From: Nitrosovibrio sp. Nv6 | GTDB lineage: Bacteria; Pseudomonadota; Gammaproteobacteria; Burkholderiales; Nitrosomonadaceae | Reading direction: 5' to 3' | Length of the DNA stretch: 64,000 nt | NCBI RefSeq assembly: GCF_900110495.1 | Contig: NZ_FODX01000003.1 | Location: 208,498 to 272,497 of the forward strand | Part shown: positions 20,617-29,927 of the stretch, piece after piece | Numbering within the stretch: position 1 is the stretch's first letter | Layout: every line of letters begins with the position of its first letter | The notes under the pieces: model-generated | What the model was told of the DNA's origin: nothing | Databases searched by the model: none | Seen by the model: only the letters and a program-made list of their open reading frames with translations | Made by a program: the position numbers and the translations under genes

Positions 20617-21456
20617 GTGGAGGTCATTGCCGACATCTCATCCTTGCGTTTGCGCCTCGGGCGTGAGTCTTCCGTTGCGCTTGTTCCGACTATGGGCGGG
20701 CTGCACGAAGGCCACTTGTCGCTGGTCGACATTGCTCGCCACAGAGCGGATTGTGTCGTGGCAAGTATTTTTGTCAACCGCCTGCAGTTTGCACCAACCG
20801 AGGATTTCGACCAGTATCCACGTAATCTGGCGGATGACTGTGAGCTATTGGAAAATAGGGGTGTCGACGTGGTATTCGCACCCGAGGAAAAGACTCTTTA
20901 TCCGGTCGCACAAGAGTTTATGCTGGAGCCGCCTCCGGTGGCCGACACGCTGGAAGGAGAATTTCGTCCAGGATTTTTTCGCGGGGTGGCAACAGCGGTA
21001 TTGAAACTTTTCAATATTGTGCAACCCCAGGCAGCGGTGTTCGGGAAGAAGGACTATCAGCAATTGCATATCGTGCGTGAAATGGTGCGACAGTTGAATC
21101 TGCCAGTGGAAATTGTGGAGGGAGAAATCATACGCGCATCCGACCATCTGGCGTTGAGTTCTCGTAACCGCTATCTGACAGAAAGGGAACGCGCTGAAGC
21201 GACGCGATTGCATCACGTATTATCCCAAGTGAAGCAAGGAATAGCGAACGGCGATAGAAATTTTCATGAGCTGGAGGAAAATGCAAAAGGAATCCTTTGC
21301 GGCCACGGATGGAAAGTCGATTACATCGCAATACAGCAATGCGACACATTGATGCCAGCACAGGTCGGCGATGAGAATCTGGTTATACTGGGAGCGGCCT
21401 GGCTGGGTAAAACACGGTTGATCGATAACCTGGAAGTATCTGCAACCAGAGTATAG
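20617..21456 (+). CDS. panC: Pantothenate synthetase (pantoate--beta-alanine ligase)
   Basis: 279 residues from a GTG start 14 nt after panB. It joins pantoate and beta-alanine using ATP. Motifs: [15 protein letters not shown] (HIGH-like nucleotide-binding motif), [51 protein letters not shown], and the KMSK-like [14 protein letters not shown]. The usual PTMG-LH-GH pattern is intact. In place of the common FVNPxQF there is FVNRLQF, a minor variation. Confidence 0.96.
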   Translation: MEVIADISSLRLRLGRESSVALVPTMGGLHEGHLSLVDIARHRADCVVASIFVNRLQFAPTEDFDQYPRNLADDCELLENRGVDVVFAPEEKTLYPVAQEFMLEPPPVADTLEGEFRPGFFRGVATAVLKLFNIVQPQAAVFGKKDYQQLHIVREMVRQLNLPVEIVEGEIIRASDHLALSSRNRYLTERERAEATRLHHVLSQVKQGIANGDRNFHELEENAKGILCGHGWKVDYIAIQQCDTLMPAQVGDENLVILGAAWLGKTRLIDNLEVSATRV

Positions 21457-21471
21457 GGTAATGTCGTTATT

Positions 21472-22107
21472 TCAGGGGCAGTTCGCAATACAACGTTCCT
21501 CCACAATTTTCCTGCCGCCGCAGCTCAGGAAACAGGAATCCTGAACCGACTGACACCCGCATTCGACTTCGCATTGCTCATAGCGCAACCGGTCAAACTC
21601 CCTGGTGCGACTCGGTCTGGTGGGGGGCGCAGGTTGGTAATAAAAGGGATAGGAGTAACCCAGGCCATAATAAGGTCCTCCCCAACCCCACGGTGACCCG
21701 CCCCATCCCCATGGATAGCCGCCCCAACCCCAGGCGGAGCGTCCCCATCCGAGCGTAGCGCGTCCCCAACCCAGATATCTGGAATTCATGTGACGGCGGT
21801 ACGTTTCGAGTTCATTTTCATACCGCTGCATGGCATTTTTGTATCTCTCTTCCACGAGCGGCTCTATGCGCTTCAGGCATGCCTGATAGGTGGATGTGCA
21901 ACTTTGCTGGCAGGACTCCAGCCTTTGGGTACACTTTTCCAGGCAAATACTGGCTGCCGGATCTGTGGGAGGCTCATAACGATGCGTGATCTGATAGCGA
22001 GGGGCAAAGAAGGCGCAGCCAGACAGGCCGCCTATCGAAATGATCAGGACGATCATGCGCTGAACTGAAATCCCGCTTATCTTTTTATTGAATGTGAGGA
22101 CCTTCAT
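21472..22107 (-). CDS. Cys-rich and Gly/Trp-rich lipoprotein, unknown function
   Basis: 211 residues from ATG 22107 (frame open to a TTG at 22146; ATG 22056 is a shorter option). The lipoprotein signal ends with the lipobox LSGC at Cys31. The mature part has a Cys cluster (CLEKCTQRLESCQQSC...C), a coiled-coil-like stretch, then a low-complexity zone of GW/GWGG/PWGWGG repeats (about residues 112-145) and a Pro/Tyr segment. A second Cys cluster (CEVECGCQSVQDSC..C) ends with CIANCP at the C-terminus. The two Cys groups suggest disulfide-stabilised ends around a flexible Gly-rich middle. I recognise no family. It is convergent with panC, only 15 bp away. Confidence 0.7.
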   Translation of the reverse strand: MKVLTFNKKISGISVQRMIVLIISIGGLSGCAFFAPRYQITHRYEPPTDPAASICLEKCTQRLESCQQSCTSTYQACLKRIEPLVEERYKNAMQRYENELETYRRHMNSRYLGWGRATLGWGRSAWGWGGYPWGWGGSPWGWGGPYYGLGYSYPFYYQPAPPTRPSRTREFDRLRYEQCEVECGCQSVQDSCFLSCGGRKIVEERCIANCP

Positions 22108-22146
22108 TGCCGATTTTTGAATACGCTGAAAATGAGCCAGACTCAA

Positions 22147-22611
22147 ACGAAACCGATGGAAACTATTACCACCTGAGCCCGCCTTCGATGTGTTTTTCTC
22201 TACTCCTATAACTTATTGATTATACTGCTCTTATTCTCGTCTCCATCTGACGACACACAAAAACGACTAATTATCAAGGGCTTATATCCAAGTATCCCTA
22301 TTATGTTGCCGGGTAGCAACAAGATAACAAGGGTTAAATCCCATTTCTCTGCCAGAATCCTGGCCAGGTGACTGTTTATAAACGTATTACTAAATAGTGG
22401 CATGATTAATGCTTATAGTATTTCAAGTGCTGGCTATTCAGTTTCAGTCTGCTGAAAACGAGATGACCACTCTGACCGGATGCGGCAGTCATGAAACACA
22501 AAAGCATAAGGCGCGTCCAGATAGCGCCACTTCGCGGATCTGTAGTAATAACGTCATGAGCGAACGGTATACTTTTGCAGCATAGCCCCAACATAAAGGA
22601 GATACCTCATT
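22147..22611. other. Divergent intergenic region, lipoprotein gene / Crp-Fnr regulator
   Basis: About 465 bp without a supported gene. A -10-like TATACT occurs around 22569-22574, about 40 nt before the regulator start, without a convincing -35. AAAGGAG at 22596-22602 is the ribosome binding site of the regulator. Confidence 0.45.
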
Positions 22612-23388
22612 ATGTTTCCACAGCACAGTCCGAAGCAAAACAAAATTCTTGCCGCACTTCCCGCGGAAGATTATGGGCGGCTATTCGCATACCTTGAGTT
22701 TATATCATTGCCGTTGGGACAGATAATCCATGAACCTGGTTCCTCCATTACCCACGCATATTTTCCCACTACCAGTACTGTTGCGCCTTTATACGGCGTG
22801 GAGAACGGCGCATCGGTTCAGCTTTCAATAATAGGTAACGAGGGGCTCACCGGCATCTCGTCCCTGTTAGGCAGCGGCAGCACGCCAACAGGAGTAGTGG
22901 TGCAAAGCGCGGGGGATGGTTATCGTATAAAAACAAGCACGCTGAAAAAAGAATTCGATTCCCGCGGAAAATTACAGCATCTGGTGTTGCGCTTCACTCA
23001 AGCGCTAATGACTCAAACTGCACAGAACGCGGTATGCAACCGGCACCATAATATAGAGCAGCAGCTAGGCCGTTTCCTTTTAATGAGCCTGGATCGATTG
23101 GCAGGCCATGACTTGCAAATGACACACGAGCAGATTGCGATAATGTTGGGTGTGCGCAGGGAAAGTGTGACTCAGGCTGCTCTTAAACTGCAAATGATCG
23201 GAGCGATCCAGTACAGCCGTGGACATATCACCGTAATGGACCGTGAAGAACTCGAAAATTCCGTTTGTGAATGTTATGCGGTAGTGAATAACGAGTACGA
23301 CCGCCTACTATCGAATTACTCCGCTTCCCATCCTGCTCAGAGCCCCGCTAAGCTGAATGCCGACGAAGAGTTGTGGTCTGTAAACTGA
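22612..23388 (+). CDS. Crp/Fnr-family transcriptional regulator
   Basis: 258 residues. N-terminal cyclic-nucleotide-binding-like beta roll (about 30-140: LGQIIHEPGSSITHAYFPTTST...IGNEGLTGISSLLGSG), a dimerisation helix, then a Crp-type helix-turn-helix (about 170-215: MTHEQIAIMLGVRRESVTQAALKLQ). It lacks the N-terminal Cys cluster of Fnr and the canonical cAMP-binding Arg-Ser pair, so the effector is unknown. This subtype (FPTTS...PLYGVENGASVQLSIIGNEG) is abundant in betaproteobacteria. Preceded by AAAGGAG. No obvious target beside it; acnA is convergent. Confidence 0.9.
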   Translation: MFPQHSPKQNKILAALPAEDYGRLFAYLEFISLPLGQIIHEPGSSITHAYFPTTSTVAPLYGVENGASVQLSIIGNEGLTGISSLLGSGSTPTGVVVQSAGDGYRIKTSTLKKEFDSRGKLQHLVLRFTQALMTQTAQNAVCNRHHNIEQQLGRFLLMSLDRLAGHDLQMTHEQIAIMLGVRRESVTQAALKLQMIGAIQYSRGHITVMDREELENSVCECYAVVNNEYDRLLSNYSASHPAQSPAKLNADEELWSVN

Positions 23389-23492
23389 GGAGAGCCCCGG
23401 ACTACTCAGCGAAAACCAGATCCCTCCCCAACCCTGGTTTGAACTGAATAGTCCGGCTTGTCGCATGCCACCCAAAATGCAATTCTCTTCAT

Positions 23493-26351
23493 TCATCCTG
23501 TCATGAGTTCTCTTAGGACGTAAGGCAATATACCGCCGTCCAGGTAATAGTCTACCTCAATGGCAGTATCAATCCTGCATCGCAAATCGATCTGACTGCT
23601 TGAACCGTCTCCCCTGCGTATGACAAGTGTCACATCCTGCTGAGGGCGAATGTCGTCCAGGCCCAGGAGGTCAAACTGTTCATCGCCGTGAATTTCCAGT
23701 GATTCCGTGCTGTCGTTACCTTTGAATTGCAGCGGCAATACACCCATGCCAACCAGGTTGCTGCGGTGTATGCGTTCGAAGCTCCTGGCAATTACTGCCT
23801 TGACTCCAAGTAATTGTGTTCCTTTCGCAGCCCAGTCACGGCTTGATCCAGCGCCGTACTCTTCTCCCCCGAATACAACCGTCGGTATGCCATCTGCGAT
23901 ATATTGCATGGCGGCGTCATAAATGCTCATTTGCTTGCCATCTGGCTGATGCACGGTGATGCCGCCTTCGCTGCCGGGTATCATCAGATTCTTGATTCGC
24001 ACATTGGCGAAGGTACCGCGCATCATTACATCATGGTTGCCGCGGCGCGCTCCGTAACTATTGAAATCCGGTTTGGACACCCCGTTCGCCAGCAGGTATT
24101 TTCCAGCAGGCGATGTATCCTTGATGGAACCGGCGGGACTGATGTGATCGGTAGTCACGGAGTCGCCGAATATGCCGAGAACGCGCGCATTGCGTATTCC
24201 GCCGGGCGGCGCAGGCTCCATGGAAAAGTCCTGGAAGAACGGTGGCTCGGCGATATAGGTGGACTTTGGCCAGTCATATACCTTACCCGAAACCGATGAC
24301 ACGTCGTTCCACAACGGATGATCCTTGGTCAGATTGCTGTAGAGCCGCCGGAATGTTTCCGCGTTCGCGGCGTATTTCATCAGTCCGTGAATCTCTTCCT
24401 CGCTCGGCCAGATTTCTGCAAGCCGGACGGGTTTACCATCCTCCCCGATACCCACTGGCTCGGTCGTCAAATCCTTAAGCATGGTTCCTGCAATGGCATA
24501 TGCCACCACAAGCGGTGGAGATGCAAGGAAATTCGCGCGAATGCTGGGGTGAATTCTTGCTTCAAAATTGCGATTGCCGGAGAGTACGGCCGCGCAAACC
24601 AGATCGTTGGCCACTATCGCTTCCTCGATGGGCTCGGATAGCGGTCCCGAATTCCCGATACAAGTAGTACAGCCGTAGCCCGCAAGGTTGAAGCCGAGTT
24701 TTTCCAGGTAGCCCAGCAAGCCGGTAGCATTAAGATATTCCGTGACCACACGCGAACCGGGTGCGAGCGAAGTCTTGATATGCCGTTTCACAGACAGCCC
24801 TTTTTCTACCGCCTTCTTTGCCAGCAGTCCCGCAGCGAGCAACACGCTCGGGTTGGAGGTATTTGTGCAGGATGTAATGGCAGCAATTACCACATCGCCG
24901 TGACCCAGATCGATTGGACCGTTGGGTATGCACGCGGGCGCTTCGACTCCGTCAATTATCGGGCGATTGTTGACCATCTCCGTAATATGCCTTTCGGTGC
25001 CCGGCCTTACGGCAGCCGCATGAGCAACCTTAGGGGCAGCCGTCTGCTGGCTTGAGCCGGCAGGGACGCTCCTGCCGTCGTGGCGTTCGTCGCAACTGCG
25101 CACCGGATAGCGAAGGTTGAGATTCGCGGCATCTCTACCGTAACCGCTTTGCGTAACGGGCGTGGCGAAGAGTTCGGTAAACCTGGACTTGATGTTATCT
25201 ATCTCGATGCGGTCCTGGGGACGCCTTGGCCCCGCCAGTGAGGAGGAGACAGTGCCCAGATCAAGCTCCAATTCACGTGAGTAATCAATGTCGCCCTTGC
25301 GCGGAATGCCGTAAAGTTCCTGGGCTTTGAAGTAGGATTGAAACGCAGCGACTTCCTCGTCGGTTCGGCCCGTTTCCTTAAAATACTCGATGGTGGCGTC
25401 ATCAACGGGGAAGAAACCGATGGTGGCTCCATATTCGGGCGACATGTTGGCGATAGTGGCGCGGTCGGGCACCGTTAGCGATGCTGTACCTTCACCGAAA
25501 AATTCCACGAAGCTGCCCACCACGCTGGCTTTACGCAGCATCTCGGTGACAGTCAGCACCAGATCCGTGGCGGTAACGCCATCACGCAACCGGCCCGTCA
25601 GATTTACGCCGACAACATCGGGAGTCAGAAAGTAAACCGGCTGCCCCAGCATTCCAGCCTCCGCCTCGATACCCCCAACGCCCCAGCCCACTACGCCGAT
25701 GCCATTGATCATCGTGGTATGCGAGTCGGTGCCAACCAGCGTATCCGGATACAACACACCATCTTTCTCGTATACCCCTCGGGCGAGATATTCCAGATTG
25801 ACCTGATGCACAATGCCGATTCCGGGGGGCACTACCTTGAACGTGTCAAATGCCTGCATTCCCCATTTTATAAACTGATAACGCTCATTGTTACGGCGAA
25901 ATTCGATTTCCATGTTGAGATTAAGCGCCTGGTCGTTACCGTAGTGATCGACCTGTACCGAGTGATCAACCACCAGATCAACCGGGACGAGTGGTTCAAC
26001 GAGCTTGGGATCCCTGCCCATTTTTTTTGCCACACCGCGCATCGCAGCCAGATCGACCAGGAGTGGTACGCCGGTGAAATCCTGCAATACAATCCGCGAA
26101 ACCACAAAGGGAATCTCATCCGTCCTCGCGGCGTTGGGTTGCCAGTTCGCCAGTCGCTTTACATGTGTCTCGGTGACTTTCTTGCCATCGCAACTGCGCA
26201 GGATCGATTCCAGCACAATACGAATGGAGACCGGCAGCCGCGAAATCCTGCCCACGCCCGACGCTTCAAGGGCAGGCAAAGAATAAAACTTTGCGTTCCT
26301 GTTCGTGGAAAGGGGAAGTTCCTTCAATGTATTGAACAGGTTGTGAGTCAT
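23493..26351 (-). CDS. acnA: Aconitate hydratase A
   Basis: 952 residues. Interconverts citrate and isocitrate in the TCA cycle with a [4Fe-4S] cluster. Cluster Cys are seen in [13 protein letters not shown] (about residue 494) and [12 protein letters not shown] (about 561). Other motifs: [70 protein letters not shown] and [15 protein letters not shown]. It is about 60 residues longer than E. coli AcnA. The extra length is a low-complexity linker just before the first cluster Cys, containing [20 protein letters not shown]. It is monocistronic on the minus strand and could also serve methylisocitrate formation for the prp genes nearby, since no acnD is seen. Confidence 0.95.
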   Translation of the reverse strand: MTHNLFNTLKELPLSTNRNAKFYSLPALEASGVGRISRLPVSIRIVLESILRSCDGKKVTETHVKRLANWQPNAARTDEIPFVVSRIVLQDFTGVPLLVDLAAMRGVAKKMGRDPKLVEPLVPVDLVVDHSVQVDHYGNDQALNLNMEIEFRRNNERYQFIKWGMQAFDTFKVVPPGIGIVHQVNLEYLARGVYEKDGVLYPDTLVGTDSHTTMINGIGVVGWGVGGIEAEAGMLGQPVYFLTPDVVGVNLTGRLRDGVTATDLVLTVTEMLRKASVVGSFVEFFGEGTASLTVPDRATIANMSPEYGATIGFFPVDDATIEYFKETGRTDEEVAAFQSYFKAQELYGIPRKGDIDYSRELELDLGTVSSSLAGPRRPQDRIEIDNIKSRFTELFATPVTQSGYGRDAANLNLRYPVRSCDERHDGRSVPAGSSQQTAAPKVAHAAAVRPGTERHITEMVNNRPIIDGVEAPACIPNGPIDLGHGDVVIAAITSCTNTSNPSVLLAAGLLAKKAVEKGLSVKRHIKTSLAPGSRVVTEYLNATGLLGYLEKLGFNLAGYGCTTCIGNSGPLSEPIEEAIVANDLVCAAVLSGNRNFEARIHPSIRANFLASPPLVVAYAIAGTMLKDLTTEPVGIGEDGKPVRLAEIWPSEEEIHGLMKYAANAETFRRLYSNLTKDHPLWNDVSSVSGKVYDWPKSTYIAEPPFFQDFSMEPAPPGGIRNARVLGIFGDSVTTDHISPAGSIKDTSPAGKYLLANGVSKPDFNSYGARRGNHDVMMRGTFANVRIKNLMIPGSEGGITVHQPDGKQMSIYDAAMQYIADGIPTVVFGGEEYGAGSSRDWAAKGTQLLGVKAVIARSFERIHRSNLVGMGVLPLQFKGNDSTESLEIHGDEQFDLLGLDDIRPQQDVTLVIRRGDGSSSQIDLRCRIDTAIEVDYYLDGGILPYVLRELMTG

Positions 26352-26493
26352 GGATGTACTCCTTGAAAAATGCCGAATCCAGTAAGCCGAGGTTTGCCGA
26401 AATCCACTCCCCAGTCGAACGAATCAGGCAAAGGAGCGCCACATGAGGATGCAATACCACCTCGGGCCGCTTAAATTTTCACATCAGTAATAA

Positions 26494-27258
26494 TTAACGT
26501 TTGTCCGTTTTATATTCTTCAATATCGGCTTCGATTACACTTTTGGAAAAGCTCTCGTAAGCACGTCCGACACGTTGAGCCATTGTGTCGGGAAAAAGGT
26601 GGAAATCCCCCGATTTCAGCGCGGCGACGATACCCTCTGCAACAACCGAGGGAGGTTCCGCAGTGCCGGCCAGGCCAGCAGTACTCGCCATGTCAGTCGC
26701 AATGAGACCCGGATGTACGCTGAGCACCGCTGTGCCCTGCTGGCCCAGCAATTCACGCAGTGCCTGTGTGATGGAATAAGTGGCCGCCTTGGAAGCGGAG
26801 TGCGTCGCAAAATTCGAAGAGCACTTCAGTGATGCAATAGAGTTGAGTTGGACGAACGCTCCTCCCCCGTTCTCCCTGAGGACAGGGGCAAATGCTTGCG
26901 CCATGCGGACAAGGCCAAACACATTGATCTTCATTGCAAGCTCAAGCGCATCTATTGCGTCGCTGTCCAATGGAGTGGCGGCCTTATAGACTGCTGCATT
27001 GTTGACTATCACCTGGGCGTCGTCGGTTCTGACCGCCATTGCGACGATAGTCTCCGGCTTGGCCAAATCCAATTGGACAGGTTCCACCATATCGCCATAG
27101 TGCTCGATCAGGGGATCGGCAGAATCCAGGTTGCGCACGGCCGCGTAAACTTTTGTTGCTCCGTGATGCAGAAACGCATCGACTATCGCTCGGCCTATTC
27201 CCCGATTCGCGCCCGTGACAAGCGCTATCTTGCCATTTATGTCATAAGCCATTTTCAT
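26494..27258 (-). CDS. Short-chain dehydrogenase/reductase with altered catalytic Tyr
   Basis: 254 residues. Classical SDR Rossmann fold: cofactor motif TGANRGIGRAI (residues about 15-25), DL near 64-65 (VQLDLAK), NNAA at 86-89, catalytic Ser140 in LNSIASL, Lys157 in the SASK segment and the PG motif HPGLIATDM. The Tyr of the YxxxK motif is replaced by His153 (HSASK; codon CAC at 26800-26802 on the plus-strand scale, one transition from TAC). Loss of this Tyr normally abolishes dehydrogenase activity, so the protein may be catalytically impaired or repurposed. Substrate unknown. Start ATG 27258; ATG 27252 is an alternative. Confidence 0.88.
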   Translation of the reverse strand: MKMAYDINGKIALVTGANRGIGRAIVDAFLHHGATKVYAAVRNLDSADPLIEHYGDMVEPVQLDLAKPETIVAMAVRTDDAQVIVNNAAVYKAATPLDSDAIDALELAMKINVFGLVRMAQAFAPVLRENGGGAFVQLNSIASLKCSSNFATHSASKAATYSITQALRELLGQQGTAVLSVHPGLIATDMASTAGLAGTAEPPSVVAEGIVAALKSGDFHLFPDTMAQRVGRAYESFSKSVIEADIEEYKTDKR

Positions 27259-27653
27259 TTGAACTTCAATTTCACGGGATTAACATCGCGTGCGGATCGG
27301 CTTACTTCAAGTACCGTTTAATAATATTTCGCTTAAACAGTATTCTTCACTTTTTGCATGGAAAATAACTCACCTAAGGATATACCCAATTACCGCGCTT
27401 ATCGAGCGCCGTTTATCAAGCCCCGCTCCCCCGCTTAGCCGGTCGCAAGTATGCATGACTCCAAGTTTATCATCGAAAACCTTCGGTGAAAGCGGCCTTT
27501 CGTCTCATCCACTCGTCTCATCGGCTACAGTTACTAGCACCCTCACTCTGCGAGGCGCCAAAAAACCAGCTAATATGAAATAGATGGCTAACGATCCGCT
27601 GTGCCAGCCCTCTCCAACGGGATGCGATATGCCGCAGCTATATTGGCGCAAGG
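27259..27653. other. Divergent intergenic region, SDR / hydrolase
   Basis: 395 bp. I see no gene with coding support and no clear hairpin or repeat. It must hold the promoters for the minus-strand SDR and the plus-strand hydrolase pair. Confidence 0.4.
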
Positions 27654-28421
27654 GTGAATGCGTCTGGCGGATACTTTAATAGAGCATTGTTTATGCCTCC
27701 ACCCGCGCTGGCCCTGCTGCATGGTTTTCTTGGTTTCTCGCACCGGGGACCTATTGAGTATTTTCGCGGGGTGAAAGAGGCCCTGCGACGAATACATATC
27801 GTTCCTCTCATACCCGAGGTGCCTCCCGCCGGCTGTATAGCCGAGCGTGCCGAGGCGCTGGCTCGGAAGCTTTTCAGCAGCGACTCCCGTGCCTTTGCTT
27901 TGATTGGTCATAGCATGGGAGGACTGGACGCAAGGTATCTGATCACCTACCTTGATCCGGACCGGCGCGTAAAAAGCCTCCTTACTGTTTCCACACCACA
28001 TCGTGGCTCGCCGCTCGCACGATGGTTTCTCGAAGCCGAAGGCCCGATTCCAGCCTGTATTCGACACATCGGGAACCCGGGGCTGCGCGAATTGACCCCC
28101 GAAGCACTGGCAGGGATGCAGATTCCAGACCGCGAAGACGTCGATTATTCCTCCTACGGGAGTTTTCGTTCCGCTGATGAGCTGCCATTCTGGCTTCGCC
28201 CCTATGGGCATGTCTTCCGGGAAGACAATGACGGAATGGTGCCGGTCAGCTCCACTCCCTGGGGAGAATTTCGTGGCGCCGTCCACGCGGACCACCTGGA
28301 ACTTCTGGGATGGAGTCTGAGCTTGCCGGATTCTCAAGCAGCGCGGCCTTTCAATCACCTCCGTTTCTGGACTCGGATCGCTGCCGAGGCTATGACTGCG
28401 GCAGAGAGCAAAACAGGTTGA
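27654..28421 (+). CDS. Alpha/beta-hydrolase, lipase-like
   Basis: 255 residues from GTG 27654, or 242 from ATG 27693 (MPPPALALLHGFLGF); neither has a good ribosome binding site. The alpha/beta-hydrolase fold is clear: oxyanion region LLHGFLGFS, nucleophile elbow IGHSMGGLDARYL (Ser within GHSMG), STPHRGSPLARW typical of triacylglycerol lipases, candidate Asp in EDNDGMVPVSS and His in VHADHLELLGW. This order resembles bacterial lipases of the LipA/PGAP1-like group. No signal peptide is seen, so it probably acts in the cytosol. It ends 12 nt before the membrane-protein gene, suggesting a two-gene operon. Confidence 0.85.
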   Translation: MNASGGYFNRALFMPPPALALLHGFLGFSHRGPIEYFRGVKEALRRIHIVPLIPEVPPAGCIAERAEALARKLFSSDSRAFALIGHSMGGLDARYLITYLDPDRRVKSLLTVSTPHRGSPLARWFLEAEGPIPACIRHIGNPGLRELTPEALAGMQIPDREDVDYSSYGSFRSADELPFWLRPYGHVFREDNDGMVPVSSTPWGEFRGAVHADHLELLGWSLSLPDSQAARPFNHLRFWTRIAAEAMTAAESKTG

Positions 28422-28433
28422 GAAGGAGTGGCA

Positions 28434-29894
28434 ATGGATCAGAACGATGGTAAGCAATGGCGCATGCCATGGTATGACTGGCTGATATTTCTGCTGCCCT
28501 CACTCCTTATTATCAGCCTTGGGCTGGAGTCGGCGTTTGGTCCCCCTTTGCGCCCGGATGGAACCGAGTACAACGACTTCCGGGCGGTTGCGCACTGGTT
28601 TGACCCGGTGTTCTTTCAATATAATCTTGTCATGGCATTGCTGGTGGTGCTGGTCGTGCCATCCCTTGCGCTGAGCTATACATTAACCATGGCGAACCGA
28701 AAGGAACGCCGGCTGCAGCATGAAGTCCCGCCTGAGCGACGCGGCGAAATCCGCAGGAGAATGGGGCGGCGCGCTTCCTTTGGCACGTATCGCGGCAGTG
28801 TCTGGTTGACTACGACTGTCGTGATGCTCGGCGTTTCTATCCTGCTGCTGTTCAAACCGGTTTCATCACCGGACGGGGTGGGAGCCGACTTCAGCCTTGG
28901 CGCAAATATGCTGACGATGGGCCCGTTCGCCGAACTATACGAAAAAAATCCCGAGGCATATTATTCCCATTTCATCCGGAACCAGATTGCTTTCCAATTC
29001 GGCTTTCTGGGCGCCTACGTCTATTTCGTCGGCTCGGTTGTCCGCGCTTACTTCACGATGGACCTGACTTCTCTCACTTTCGTCGACGGCGCCATCCGCA
29101 TGATCGTGGCGAGCATACTGGCACTGGTGCTCTCCTTCGCTTTCGACTTTATCCTCCCTGGGGAGCTCACACCCGCATCTGCCGCTTCTTCCGCAGCTGC
29201 TGCACGTGAAAATGATTCCGCTGAATCTTTGGCCACTGCCGAGTCTTCATCGGACACTGCGGCTTCAATAGCTGATGAGGATGCAAAGGTAAATTCAGAT
29301 GACAACTCCAGCGAAACAGGGTCAACAATACCGGCAGGTCTAAGTCTCCTTCCCGTTGTTTCCTTTTTCTTTGGCTTCTACCCAAAACGGGCATCACTGG
29401 TGATTGAGCGTATTGCACTCAAGATAATGAGGAATATTGTTCCCGAAAGCAGTTACCGCGCGCTTCCACTTTCCATGCTGGCCGGGATGAGCTATTCCCA
29501 TGAGTTGAGACTGGAACGGGAGGGTTTCGATAACATCGAAAATCTTAGCAATGCCGATGCTGTAGATCTGGCCGTGCGTACCTGCTTCAGCTACGATCAG
29601 TTGAAGCAATGGATAGACCAGGCCTGGCTCGCGACTCACTTGCGGGAAGATTATCCCGATTTCGTCCGGCGCACTGGCATTGGCAGTAGCGAGGAGTTGC
29701 GCCGTTTTTTGTCCAGCTGCGACTCCGCAAAGGTTGACGGCATTGAACAACTGGTAGGAGGGTTATCGATTGACCCAGCGACAAACGAGTCGTGGAGGTT
29801 GCGACTTACCACTCTTAAAATATTGCTGGATATCAGCCCTGCCCCGTCCGAAGATTGTAGAAATCTGGCCGAAATCGAGCATGAGCCTGAATGA
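28434..29894 (+). CDS. Polytopic membrane protein with C-terminal helical domain, unknown
   Basis: 486 residues from ATG 28434, preceded by AAGGAG. About six transmembrane segments can be placed: WLIFLLPSLLIISLGL, LVMALLVVLVVPSLAL, VWLTTTVVMLGVSILLL, FQFGFLGAYVYFVGSVV, MIVASILALVLSFAF and LSLLPVVSFFFGFY. Between the fifth and sixth lies a disordered Ala/Ser/Asp/Glu linker of about 50 residues. The C-terminal soluble part (about 350-485) has short helices with ENLSNADAVDLAVRTCFSYDQLKQWIDQA, reminiscent of helix-hairpin-helix/SAM-like modules (DUF4332-like). I do not recognise the family. The close spacing to the lipase gene suggests they work together. Confidence 0.78.
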   Translation: MDQNDGKQWRMPWYDWLIFLLPSLLIISLGLESAFGPPLRPDGTEYNDFRAVAHWFDPVFFQYNLVMALLVVLVVPSLALSYTLTMANRKERRLQHEVPPERRGEIRRRMGRRASFGTYRGSVWLTTTVVMLGVSILLLFKPVSSPDGVGADFSLGANMLTMGPFAELYEKNPEAYYSHFIRNQIAFQFGFLGAYVYFVGSVVRAYFTMDLTSLTFVDGAIRMIVASILALVLSFAFDFILPGELTPASAASSAAAARENDSAESLATAESSSDTAASIADEDAKVNSDDNSSETGSTIPAGLSLLPVVSFFFGFYPKRASLVIERIALKIMRNIVPESSYRALPLSMLAGMSYSHELRLEREGFDNIENLSNADAVDLAVRTCFSYDQLKQWIDQAWLATHLREDYPDFVRRTGIGSSEELRRFLSSCDSAKVDGIEQLVGGLSIDPATNESWRLRLTTLKILLDISPAPSEDCRNLAEIEHEPE

Positions 29895-29927
29895 TATCGT
29901 GTTTCATATTTTGGAGAAAAAACGGTC

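Noticed and set aside
27588..28457. 289-codon minus-strand frame opposite the hydrolase gene
   Set aside because: The plus strand carries a clear lipase fold with GHSMGG; the opposite frame has no motif.
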